From: Chara braunii
Taxonomy: Eukaryota; Streptophyta; Charophyceae; Charales; Characeae
DNA: 32,297 bases
Direction of reading: 5' to 3'
Assembly (NCBI GenBank): GCA_003427395.1
Contig: BFEA01000421.1
Coordinates: forward strand, 795,474-827,770
Each line of letters begins with the position of its first letter. Positions within the stretch are counted from its first letter, which is position 1. Both the position numbers and the translations under genes were made by a program. Positions 1 to 9,265 of this stretch are shown one piece after another. The notes under the pieces are model-generated. The model made no database searches, was not told the origin of the DNA, and saw only the letters and a program-made list of their open reading frames with translations.

Positions 1-4
1 TATA

Positions 5-44
5 TCGTCAAATAGAACTGCCCGTCGTCAAATAGAACTGCCCG
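5..44. repeat. Two tandem copies of a 20-bp unit
   Basis: The unit TCGTCAAATAGAACTGCCCG occurs twice head to tail at 5-24 and 25-44, with no differences. It may be the end of a longer array cut by the window edge. I saw no equivalent in copy II. Confidence 0.85.
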
Positions 45-124
45 GTAAACCGTAGGCAGAGAGGGAGAAGAGGACAACAAATGAGGGGTTGTGACATATA
101 TATATATATTATATGCATCTGACA

Positions 125-1040
125 GGCTGACACCCTAAGTTGGGAAAGTTCAGTCAATAAGTCAAGTATGAACAAGAAGAGAAGGAAAGAAAGTGGAGAT
201 TATAATGTGAAGGTAACCTGGGCAGACTGAGTGTACCCTTAAGTTAGGGCGGTTCGATCTTATTCTCGTGATAATACAAGAGGGGCAGAGAGTTAGTATA
301 AATCGTCTTTTATTTTTCCTTTTAAACACAAGGCAGGGTCGGATGCCTCCCTAAGTTAGGTAGGTTTGACCATTTGCCTAAGATGAAAGGAAATTATAAA
401 GTTTGTGTCAAAGTATTTATGTTTGTTTCAAACTGTCGTTATGGAGGCTAAGCGTATCCTTAAGTTAGGGCGGCTTAGTCATACGTCGTTTGTACTTGTT
501 CGGGCACATCAGGCGTACCCTTAAGTTAGAGCGGTCTGGTAGAATTGCCTTATGTAACTTAAACAGTTTAGGCTAACTAGGCGTATCCCTAAGTTGGGGC
601 GGCCTAGCGATATGCCCTTGTCATTGATGTTATGTAGGTTGGACGTACCCTTAAGTTAGGGCGGTCAAACCATTCGTCGTTTGTGTTTGTTTAGGCAGGT
701 TAGACATACCCCTAAGTTGGGGCAGTCTAATCCTATGCCCTACGTAAACTTCGTTTAAGGTTGACTAGGCATACCCCTAAGTTGAGGCAGTCTAGTTTTA
801 TGCTTCATGTCCTCAGTTAAGCAGAAGTCAGACGTACCCTCAAGTTAGGACGGTCTGGTCGTATGTTTTATGTGCACGGTTTATGTTGGGCCATGCATAC
901 CCCTAAGTTGGGTCAATCTGGACATATGTTTCAATCATGTAAGCTAGGCATACCCCTAAGTTGGGGCAATCTAGTTGTTTGTACCCTACTTGTTTTGCTT
1001 AGGCAGGTCAGGCGTACCCCTAAGTCGGGGCGGTTTGATT
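125..1040 (+). repeat. Hairpin-unit array, about 13 units, copy I
   Basis: Units share a core close to GTACCCYTAAGTTRGGGCR and recur about every 60-65 bp from 447 onward (near 448, 510, 577, 638, 700, 763, 828, 944, 1008), with looser units near 130, 230, 340 and 893. The core has a CCC...GGG stem around TAAGTT. Outside it lie short arms that differ from unit to unit but stay complementary within a unit: CTAAGC/GCTTAG (448-453, 473-478), CTAGGC/GCCTAG (577-582, 602-607) and TTAGAC/GTCTAA (700-705, 725-730). This is observed directly; the function is unknown. Confidence 0.85.
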
Positions 1041-1437
1041 CTATGTCATAGGAAAGGGGTTTACTAAGGGTTAAAACAATTGAGAGGTTAATGAACAATC
1101 CAGATCTAATTCATGTGGGATTGAGAGAGATGTTTGTTTATGCATGTTTGCGGGTACTCGTCTGGAACATCTTTTGTTCGCTTAGTTGCTTTAGATGCTC
1201 GCTGAGTGTCGGAGCTATAGGTAGGTGAGATGAATGATGGGAGGGAAGCTTGGGATATAATAGGACTGACCTCACTGAAAGTTAGAACTAGGGATAGCTC
1301 ACGATACCATCTTCAAAGGGAGATCGTGTAAATTATCTCCAGTTATGACTATCAAGTCAGTGTCGAAAGTTAGTCTCAAGTATAGTTGTACTTTGTCTTG
1401 CATTTTCAGCTTTGTATAAATTTTGCCGGTCTCCTGC

Positions 1438-1600
1438 TCCTACGGGAAGCGTTGCCGAAACCTTCACAAATCTGAAAGAGATAGTCATTTTTGGACATCT
1501 GAAAATTCTGAAAAATGCATTTTTCTTATGGGAAGCGCTGCCGAAATTTTATGAAATTTAGAAAATTAGATTATTTTCTGTTAGGGAAAACTTTGGCAAG
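1438..1600 (+). repeat. GGGAAGCGTTGCCGAAA repeats, copy I
   Basis: GGGAAGCGTTGCCGAAA near 1445 recurs as GGGAAGCGCTGCCGAAA near 1533, with a degenerate third form near 1583. The same motif occurs in reverse complement three times in copy II (17745-18010), so it is a conserved internal repeat of the family. Confidence 0.75.
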
Positions 1601-2286
1601 GAGATGTCAAAGCTCTCAATGACTTATGGGGAAAGTAAGGTAAACGTTAGTAAAGGAGGTAGGCTATGGAGTGGTGTTGACCCTCCATCTGTCTTGAATG
1701 GAGTACTTGGTCCGCTTTGGTCTGGACTGTGATGCAGGTCCACGAATTTGATTGAAGGTTTGATTTGTTCAGCCTGATTCTACGAAGGATCACTCCTCTA
1801 TTATCTCTTGATAACAAGTCGGTTTACAACACAACTTCTCTGCTTCTGTATCTCAACCTAAGGCCTTGACTAGTGCGGGTTTATATGTTTCTTGGAGTTT
1901 TCACCCAAATTTCTTTTGAAGTGGTAATTTCTAAAGACTGAGTATCTTTATTGAAGGATGGTGAAAATTGGTTGGGGCTTGTATGCATAAGGCAGGGTGT
2001 GAGTCACAAAAAGCAGTGAAGTTGACTCCCTTAGTGTGTGTGATGTTGTTTGTTTCAACCCTGTGCAATTGCAGGTATGCTTAAAAAATCTTTGATTTGA
2101 GTCTCGTGATAGTCTGAGTATTCTGTGAATGCGGATGTACAAGCCACACAACGGTTGTGAGAGTGATCGTCTAATGCCACACAAACTGTTGCTTGATTGT
2201 TTGAACTACCCTTGCTTAGCATAACTATAATGGTTGAAGGGAACCCCGCAGTGGTTGTGAAAAGTGATAGCCTCATATTTCATGAC

Positions 2287-2323
2287 CCCTCATAAATATA
2301 TATATGTATATATATATATATAC
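2287..2323. repeat. AT-rich simple repeat
   Basis: An imperfect run of TA dinucleotides with one TG interruption. A similar short TA run lies at about 100-113. Confidence 0.8.
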
Positions 2324-2913
2324 ACATTTCCACATTTCATATACATTTAGTATCCGCACGGTCTATTGTGACCATGTGCGAGAGTTAAACAAGCTATATC
2401 TTGAGAGAGAAGGGAGATTCCCTTCACCTTTTGCTTTTTAAAGTTATTATGGTTGAACTTTGTAATCCGTGGCAGCCATCAAAGTTAAACCCCTTGATTT
2501 CTCTCTAGGCCTTGGATGATGGAGCTTGTCCCCAAGGCCGCGAGAGTTGACTGCCACCACATGTTGGAACTTGTGTACACACTCACTCTCCGCAGGGTGC
2601 AGAAGAGGGTGTGGTGATCAATCACCTTGGCGGTTGTCCAGCGTTGAGAGATTAACCCCTCAAAGCGTGTGTCAACCGACACCTGAGTGTCGAAACGTGA
2701 ACCCCGAGACTATCGAGGATCGCGTAATTAGGGGTACCACATAGTACACCATCGTTGCGGTTTCGTGCGTATGCTTGCATTGCTAGTCGATATGAGAACG
2801 ACCTAGCGTTTGCACAATTTTATCTTGAGTTTCGCGCACGACGCCTAACCGATCTTCGTGTTAAAATGTTATGGGTCTGACACCGAAGGGACTATGAGTT
2901 TTTTGTTTGTTTT

Positions 2914-2926
2914 TGTGTGTGTGTGT
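2914..2926 (+). repeat. Short TG microsatellite, site of expansion in copy II
   Basis: About six TG units inside copy I. The equivalent place in copy II holds a 76-bp AC run (16383-16458), so the repeat length changed between copies. Confidence 0.75.
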
Positions 2927-3363
2927 ATTTTAAAATTTGGTGTGCTATAACGTGAGGTGAGTGGAATGCGTCCTAGTCGACCGACGATGAGTCGACCTTG
3001 GGACCTCCGCCCACCAATATGTCGATTCGCGTGCGGGTCCGATTGAGGGGCGTTAACGACGCGTACCCCCTATGCTACAACGAACGAGAAACGCCCTCGA
3101 CCAGACCACCTTTGCGATTGCATACGAAAAACCTTCGCATATGGTCCGATAGCTCAGCGGGGATACTCTCACCCAAGGGTTGGTAACAGCTCCCGCGGGT
3201 GGAGGTAAGGTGTGCCTTTCGTGACCTTGTCCCGTCGTAGGAGCCCACGAGAGGTACGGCTGGTGCACTCGGCCGGAGCGGCGAACGCTCTACTCAACAA
3301 GTTCTGCAAAATCCTGTATGACGTGGCAGGGAGGTTCCCCATGCGGTACCGATGCGCTCGACA

Positions 3364-3749
3364 TGTAGCATCGTTGTCGGGGATCTCAGCTCCTTACCAG
3401 GGTCCTTAAGTGAACGAACCCAGGTTAAGTGCAGGTTGATGCTCCTGGCAAAACGACAAACTTTATATTTCAACTAACAAATAGTTTTACTAAGTTAGGC
3501 TTAATGTGGTATGTAGGTCATGATACTGATGATAATGTACACAATAAGAATATGTGATTATGAATGTGATTGCGGATATATCTGTATCCCATAAGAATCG
3601 GTAATAGCTAATGGAAGGATTGGGTAATCATATTTAGTACTAAAAGGGAGAAGCAATTAGTTGTAATTTAGGTGAAGCACAAAAAACGTTGATGGGTTGT
3701 TAATGGGCTACCTGTCTTATTCCCAACAGGTCTAAGAAGAAGTATAGTG
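3364..3749. other. Spacer between copy I and the Ty3-type gag; no gene seen
   Basis: Unassigned sequence between the end of copy I and the first gag codons. The five bases after copy I (TGTAG) would be one target-site duplicate if copy I was inserted whole, but its partner lies outside the window. I could not find a convincing primer binding site or LTR here. Confidence 0.4.
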
Positions 3750-3884
3750 ATGGCTGACACATATGAAATTGAGTGAGGCCCGACAGCTACGCCGGGGGAT
3801 ATCGTCAAGGCGATAGAGAAGAGAGAACTGAAGCGGTTACAAGTACCCAAATTCGATATTTTTCCGTTTAAAGGAGAAAATGTG
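3750..3884 (+). pseudogene. gag: gag N-terminal fragment of the Ty3-type element
   Basis: An ATG at 3750 opens a frame starting MADTYEIE. An in-frame TGA follows at 3774, then a readable stretch containing AIEKRELKRLQVPKFDIF and FPFKGENV. The phrase PKFD..F.GENV resembles the start of Ty3-type capsid regions, where a conserved FDG-like segment precedes the capsid helices. The frame is lost abruptly near 3884, where plastid-like sequence on the other strand begins. The gag reading resumes near 4601 with LGLFEQV, so only a few codons appear lost at the junction. The match to gag is inferred from this continuity. Confidence 0.6.
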
Positions 3885-4074
3885 TTAAGTTTACGTATGA
3901 AGCAACATAAAAGATTCCAAATTTTATACCAGAATATTAAGTCTGATAACTTGCTACTAATTCTGCTTCAGCTTCTGGCAAATCAAATGGTAATTTTTCA
4001 CATTCTGCTAAGGATGCTATAAAAAAAGTAATAAAACCAACTGCCTGACGCCATGTATTCCAGCTGAAAATCCC
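3885..4074 (-). pseudogene. ndhA: Plastid NAD(P)H dehydrogenase subunit A, fragment
   Basis: NdhA is a membrane subunit of the thylakoid NDH complex, which accepts electrons from ferredoxin for cyclic electron flow. The minus-strand reading has [32 protein letters not shown] and then YSGIKFGIFYVASYVNL, closely following the conserved middle of plastid NdhA. Mitochondrial Nad1 differs here (it has an [11 protein letters not shown]-type sequence), so the source is plastid. An in-frame TAA at 3939-3937 replaces the Glu expected before YSGIKF. The fragment starts near the usual intron position and is cut at the gag junction. It is a nonfunctional nuclear copy. Confidence 0.88.
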
Positions 4075-4600
4075 ATATGTCAATTTGTCAATCAATTCTC
4101 TATCTTTCGTAAACTTGAAGATAATAAAACAACACACAATATATAAGAAATATATGTTTCTTATATTCAGAAATTATATAAAACTTCAATGTACCACTTT
4201 GAAAAACAAAATTGATAAAACTCAAACTATATTTTCTTCAAGGATCTTTAGTTTTTTTTCCACAATTTATTCAAAATTTTATAACCTAAAAACAAAAAAT
4301 TTTGATTGAAAAGAGATTTTAAGTATAAAGATAGAAAGTCAACGTATACATTATAAACGTTTTGCTACTACTCCTCCATAAGAACCAGATACTAGTTAGC
4401 ATGAAACCAAAGTAGCACCGATTCCAAACTAAATAGTTTTGTAATAATCAATTAAATAGAGAATCTAATTGAATTCACAATAAAAATGATATTGTTAAAA
4501 TTAATTGTGATATGATAAATTATATAAAAATTTAAAAATCAATTCTATCATTTTTGAAATAAAAATAGAACCATCCTCAATAAAATATGGTTTCTCTCTG
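3885..4600. other. Plastid-derived DNA insert (NUPT) in gag
   Basis: A sharply AT-rich block interrupts the more balanced gag sequence. Its left quarter is plastid ndhA on the minus strand. The rest (about 4075-4600) has no clear product. It may be ndhA intron or other organelle sequence, because it shares the base composition and adjoins the usual exon-intron boundary position of ndhA, but I could not recognise group II intron domain V. The left edge is fairly sharp at about 3884. The right edge is known only to about 20 bp, where gag resumes. Confidence 0.7.
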
Positions 4601-5640
4601 TTCTCTTCAAATCACCAACGGCTCGGGTTGTTCGAGCAGGTCACTAGTGAGGCATCTGAGGCAGACAAGTTCAAACTGCTGCCCAGATACATTTGGTGGG
4701 AAATTCGGCCTGAAATAATGAAGGTAGTTGTAGGTGCGGCTGGAGTTTGGACAAGTTTCAAGGAGGAAATGTAAAGGCGTTTCAAGTTGGGGGATGGTCT
4801 GCTAACGAAAGCAAACCTGAAAATGTTACATCGAAATGAGTTCACGAAAGTGGGTGCGTTTGCGACGGCCTTCGAGAAAATAGCGAGGAAAGTTCCTGGC
4901 ATGGCGGAAAAGGAGCAATTTGCAATCTTCCTAGCCTAAGGGTACTGCACAAACTTTGAGGCCTATGCGTTTACGAAGAAAGTAGCCATAGAAAAAAAGT
5001 TGACATGTGCAACAATAAAGGAAAGTGTAACGGACGGGGAATTGGACCAAGTGGACCTCTTCCAAATGCGGCAAGCTAGAAAGAAGAGAAAGGTTATGGA
5101 CGCCACAACAAGTGACGGTCTGGACCTTATGACGGTTGTAGAGGAGGTAGTGACTCGCGGTGCAAAAAGAAAAAGAAGAAGAAGAGTCTGAGCCTCAGAA
5201 GCTAACGAAGGCACAGAGGAAGACCATAAATCTGGCCCAAGGAGGACAAGGCTCAGGAAAAGGCTATGGACCTCTAGAGTCGCATGGTCAGGTTGGGCAA
5301 GCGCCCTATGGGCCATGACCAGGCTATGGATCTCTAGGTCCCTGGCCTGGGTATAACCCATATGTGCCATGGCCAGTAAGTGGACAGAATGGACCCTGTA
5401 CAGAGGCTCCATTGAGTATGGCTTCTTGCAAGTGTCCAGGGCCCCAGTCTCAGCAGATGAGTCAGCCAAACCTGCAGCCGAGTCAACCACAACAGACAAC
5501 ACCACAAGGATCGCAAGGGAACCAAGGCGGCGGGCGCGGACAAGGTCAAGGATGGGGCTGAGGACGAGGAAATGGTGGCCGCAGAGGCGGAGAAGAGGAA
5601 ATGGAAGTGGTAACTCCAACGGAGGAGGAAACGTGCATTG
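4601..5640 (+). pseudogene. gag: gag capsid region of the Ty3-type element
   Basis: One frame runs from about 4601 to 5191 with LFEQVTSEASEADKFKLL, a WWEIRPE segment, a basic RRFKLGDG stretch and a helical region ending in QMRQARKKRK. It is broken by TAA at 4772 and TAA at 4937. Beyond 5191 the reading shifts frame. A Pro/Gln-rich linker (about 5364-5560) is followed by Gly/Arg-rich coding in more than one frame, again with stops. Capsid, then a Q/P-rich linker, then a G/R-rich segment before a zinc knuckle is a normal gag layout. Family membership rests on this layout and the downstream pol. Confidence 0.7.
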
Positions 5641-5641
5641 A

Positions 5642-6187
5642 AACTCGTCGGGAAGTCAAGGTAGTCAAAAAGGTGGGCGAGGTTTTGGCAGGGGACATAT
5701 ATATTGGCGAAATGCGATTTGTTGGCAATGTGGGCAGAAAGGTCATACGATTAAGTTCTCCCATGTTCGCAGAAATGACGAAGATGAAGAGTTGATTAGT
5801 ATCAATGACGATGGGGATATGTACGATAAGTTTTGGTACTACATTGACCCTAAGACTCAAGGAGGAACAAGAAAGGAGGACTTACGACCAACCGAGGCTG
5901 GCATGCCACCCGCGCCTCCAGCTATGTTCCGGATTTGGCAAGAAGAGGAGGTCCGTCATGATGTGAGAGTGAAAGAAATAGGGGAGAATGAGGAGGTGGA
6001 GCAGGAGAGGAAAGTCGGCACCGTGAGAGAGGAGTCAATCGTGGTGGAATCAGACGATGAAATCGAAGAAGGTTGTTGGAACGAGGCACGGAGGTCGATG
6101 GAAAGGTTGGAGGGCCCAGTGGATAAGATCGAGAGGTACCGGACTCGGAGGAAATTGACGAGTATGTGTGAGGAGGTCAAGGAATGA
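5642..6187 (+). pseudogene. gag: gag nucleocapsid: zinc knuckle and acidic tail
   Basis: After a TGA at 5639 the frame is open to 6187. It contains GGRGFGRGH and then a retroviral-type zinc knuckle at 5720-5761 reading CWQCGQKGHTIKFS. The pattern is CX2CX4HX4C, but the last Cys is Ser (TCC instead of TGC/TGT), which should weaken zinc and RNA binding. An acidic, glutamate-rich region and EGCWNEARRSMERLE follow. The 3' part is the start of the duplicated unit, and a second, more decayed copy lies at 7563-7984. Confidence 0.75.
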
Positions 6188-7562
6188 AAAGGTAAAAGGC
6201 TGCTAGTGTATCTCTATGAAATGGGGTCAGCAGCGCAAGGAGGGTCTGGGAACTTACAAGGCGTGACGATTTCATGACCGACTCCTCGATCCGGAAAGGT
6301 CGGAAAGGTCGGGAAGGGCGCCCCAGGCAGTCGGGACAAGGGCTAAGGGGCCGGTGAGCTCCGATGAGCCGGCAAAAAATATTCCTGAGCCCAATAAGGA
6401 AAAGGAGGCAGTTCATGTCCCAGAGGATGAGGATGAAGAGGATGAGAGTTTGTGGAAAAAAGAGGATAAGAGAGCGGAATAGAGAGCTAAAAAGAAAGGT
6501 GTTAAGACAGACACGGACAGGGTTCCAGAAGGGACGAAGAAGAAGTACATTGTCCAGGTGGAAGAAGGGTACGATGTAGAGGAGATGATGGATAGAATCC
6601 TTGAGGTTCATAGCCACCTTATAAACCTGAAGGATGTCTTGGACTCAGCTCCAAGGCTTCGAGATGATCTCAAGGCTCGGGTGTCCAGGAAGATGGTGGC
6701 TAGCGTACGACTATGGTCCATAATCCCCAAAGAAGCAGAATGGGCTGAGACCGGCACGAAGATGGATTGGAAGTTCGTCGCATGTGGATGCTTCCACGTG
6801 ATAGTAAAAGGGAAAACGTGCATGGCAATGGTGGATACAGGCGGAGAAATGAATCTCATTAAAGAGGAGCATGCCTTGCGTTTGGGAATGGAAATCGATC
6901 GCTCTGATAACGGAGTTCTAATAGGAGCGAATAGTCGGTCATTGTTTGTGGGGACCGCATCGGGAGTGATTTTGGACATTAGCAAGGTTAAAGTAAGAAG
7001 TTGTTTTGTCATAATGCCCGATCTCAATCATCCCATTCTATTGGGCCGATCTTTCTTGAGCAGAACAGACCCCTCATACTTAACAAGCAAGATGGGACAT
7101 TGTTCCTCGTATTATGTGACGAAGTGTGTGCCAACTATGAGGTTATCACATGCAGAATACGGGACCGTGAAGTATAAGGAACTGGCCCAATGCTGACTCT
7201 TTCACGATCGAAGAGTCAGAAGAGGAGAGAAGAAGGTTAGGAAGGGATGAGTTTGGAGGGGAGAAAACCCCGGAAGCACTGACCCTTAGCCTAGTTAGTA
7301 TAGGCGATGCTATGGACATAGTGTCAACCTATGGAATGGCAGACCCAGAGGTTGTAGAGACCCTGCAAGAGAAGGTAATGGAACAAATGGAAGAAAGAGA
7401 AATGAAATTGGTATATCGAGTGCCCGGAAGGGTAGGAGGACCGGCGGGAGCCCAACCCCAAAGTGCAACCCGACCATTTTTAGGGGTAGGCTCAAGCAAC
7501 GTTCACAAAGGTGGTACAAAATGATAGATCAAAAGTGTTGCCCAGTTCCTCTGCTCGTAATT
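5862..7562 (+). repeat. Tandem duplication, unit 1 (1,701 bp)
   Basis: The unit starts at GAGGAACAAGAAAGGAGG (5862) and ends just before the same sequence at 7563. It holds the gag tail and the first protease copy. Equivalent codons in the two units are exactly 1,701 bp apart at several checkpoints (CGG 5930 and TAG 7631; protease Asp codons 6834 and 8535; GAA 6846 and TAA 8547). 1,701 is divisible by three, so the duplication kept the frame. Confidence 0.9.
6364..7524 (+). pseudogene. Ty3-type aspartic protease, copy 1
   Basis: The retropepsin cleaves the Gag-Pol polyprotein. The longest open stretch is 6558-7196. The catalytic motif is VDTG with Asp at 6834-6836, followed by EMNLI, and the second strand region reads HPILLGRSFL near 7033, a typical end of the retropepsin fold. 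Upstream coding is cut by TAG at 6480, where unit 2 has CAG. Downstream the frame shifts near 7180-7200 and resumes at about 7200-7524 with an EESEEERRRLGRDEF segment and DAMDIVSTYGM. The catalytic triad is intact, but the gene is broken. Confidence 0.8.
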
Positions 7563-7984
7563 GAGGAACAAGAAAGGAGGTCTTGCAACAAGCCGAGGCT
7601 GACATGTCACCCGCGCCTCCAGCTATGTTCTAGATTTTGCAAGAGGAGGAGGTCCGTCATGATGTGAAAGTGGAAGAAATCGGAGAGAATGAGGAGGTAG
7701 AGCAAGAGAGGAAAGTCGGCAACGTGAGAGAGGAGCCAATCGTGATGGAATCAGATGATGAAATCGAAGAAGGTTGTTGGAACGAGGCACGGAGGTCGAT
7801 GAAAAGGTTGGAGGACCTAGTGGATAAGATCGGGAGGTACCAGAGGAAATTGATCAGTATGTGTAAGGAGATCAAGGAATGGAAAGGTAAAAGGCAGCTA
7901 GTGTATCATGATGACATGGGGTCAACAGCGCAAGGAGCGTCTGGGAACTTACTAGGCATGACGATTTCAGGACCGACGCCTTGA
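7563..7984 (+). pseudogene. gag tail, duplicated copy
   Basis: This repeats the acidic gag tail of unit 1: EEVRHDV, EIGENEEVEQERK and EEGCWNEARRSMKRLEDL. A TAG at 7631 replaces the CGG of unit 1 at 5930. The zinc knuckle lies upstream of the duplicated block and is not repeated. The frame stops at 7984 before the second protease copy. Confidence 0.8.
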
Positions 7985-8057
7985 TCAAGGAAGGTCAGGA
8001 AGGTCGGGAAGGTCAGGAAGGGCGCCCCAAGCAGTCAGGACAAGGGCTAAGGGGCCG

Positions 8058-9074
8058 GTGAGCTCTGATGAGCCTGCAAAAGATATTCCTGAGCCAAGTG
8101 GGGAAAAGGGGGCAGTTCATATCCCACAGGATGGGTATGAAGAGGATGAGCGGTTGAGGAAAAAAGATGATAAGAGAGCGGAACAGATAGCTAAAAAGAG
8201 AGATGTTAAGATAGACACGGACAGGATTCCAGAACAGAAGAAGAAGTACATTGTCAAGGTGGAAGAAGGGTACGATAAAGAGGAGATGATGGATAAGATC
8301 CTTGAAAGTCATAACCACCTTATGAACCTAAAGGATGTCTTTGCCTCATCTCCAAGGCTTCGAGATGAACTCAAGGCTCGGTTGTCCAGGAAGATGGTGG
8401 CTAGTGTACAACTGGGGGTCATAATCCCCAAAGAAGCAGAATGGGCTGAGACCGACATGAAGATGGATTCAAAGTCCGTCGCATGTGGATGCTTGGACGT
8501 GATAGTAAAAGGGAAAACGTGCACGACAATGGTGGATACTGGCGCATAAACGAATCTCCTAAAAGAGGAGCATGCCTTGCTTTTGGGAAAGGAAATCGAT
8601 CGCTCCGATAATGGAGCTATAATGGGAGCAAACAGTCGGTCATTGTTTGTGGGGACCACATCGGGAGTGATTTTGGAGATTGGCAAGGTTAAATTAAGAA
8701 GTTGTTTTTTCATAATGTCTGATCTCGATTATCTCATTCTATTGGGTCGATCCTTCTTCATCAAGACAGAGACCCTTATATTTAACAAGCATGATGAGTC
8801 AATGTTCCTCGTATTATATGATTCAATGTTTTGCAACTATGAGGTTATCACATGCGGAACCACGGGCCCGCGAAGTATAAGGATCTGGCCCAATCCTGAC
8901 TCTTTCACGATCGAAGAGTTAGAAGAGGAGAGAAGGAGGTTAGGAAGGGATGAGTTTAAAGGGGAGAAAACCCCGGAAGCACTCACCCTTAGCCTAGCCA
9001 GTATAGGCGATGCTATGGACATAGTGTCAACCTATGGAATGACATTCCCAGAGGCTGTAGAGGCCCTGGAATAA
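8058..9074 (+). pseudogene. Ty3-type aspartic protease, copy 2
   Basis: This is colinear with copy 1 and stays in one frame from 8058 to 9074, except for a TAA at 8547, three residues after the catalytic Asp of VDTG (8535-8537). After the stop the fold continues with KEEHALLLGKEIDRSDNG and LILLGRSFF, then EELEEERRRLGRDEF and DAMDIVSTYGM. It keeps more of the downstream frame than copy 1. Two protease domains in a row are abnormal for the family and result from the tandem duplication. Confidence 0.8.
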
Positions 9075-9265
9075 AAGATAATGAACAAATGGGAGAAATA
9101 GAAGTGAAATTGGTATATCGAGTGTCTGGAAGGGTAAGAGGATCGGCAGGAGCCCAACTCCAAAGTGCAACCCGATTCTTTTTAGGGGTAGGCTCAAGCA
9201 AGGTTCACAAAAGGCGGTACAATAGGATACATTAAAAGTGTCGCCCAGTTTCTCTGCGCGTAACT

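Larger units (their letters stand above)
1..3363 (+). mobile_element. Large noncoding TG...CA element, copy I (partial)
   Basis: This is the terminal part of a large repeat element that runs off the left edge of the window. It matches, in reverse complement and in the same order, the segment 15912 to about 19400 (copy II). Shared landmarks are the hairpin array, the GGGAAGCGTTGCC repeats, a TCTTGATAACAAGTCGG region near 1825, a TG microsatellite near 2914 and a conserved block at 3000-3363. The end is set by GCGCTCGACA at 3354-3363, the mirror of the TGTCGAGCGC that begins copy II. I see no convincing protein. TG...CA ends and the 5-bp target duplication of copy II suggest an LTR. The strand given is only relative to copy II. 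Confidence 0.75.
7563..9265 (+). repeat. Tandem duplication, unit 2 (~1,703 bp)
   Basis: The second copy of the gag-tail/protease block ends at GAGGAGCAAG (9266), where the single-copy pol sequence resumes. The units differ at scattered positions and each has its own stops, so the duplication is old. The ends share a GAGGAaCAAGA microhomology, which suggests template switching or unequal recombination at a short match. Confidence 0.88.

Noticed and set aside
3147-3215. tRNA-like stretch with a TAGCTCAGCGGG A-box match
   Set aside because: No cloverleaf, anticodon arm or B box could be built. The equivalent in copy II (RC of 16105-16170) also fails, so it is not called a tRNA, although the A-box-like motif is shared by both copies.
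4963-5619. 218-residue minus-strand frame across gag
   Set aside because: It is antisense to a clearly homologous gag reading and shows no recognisable domain.
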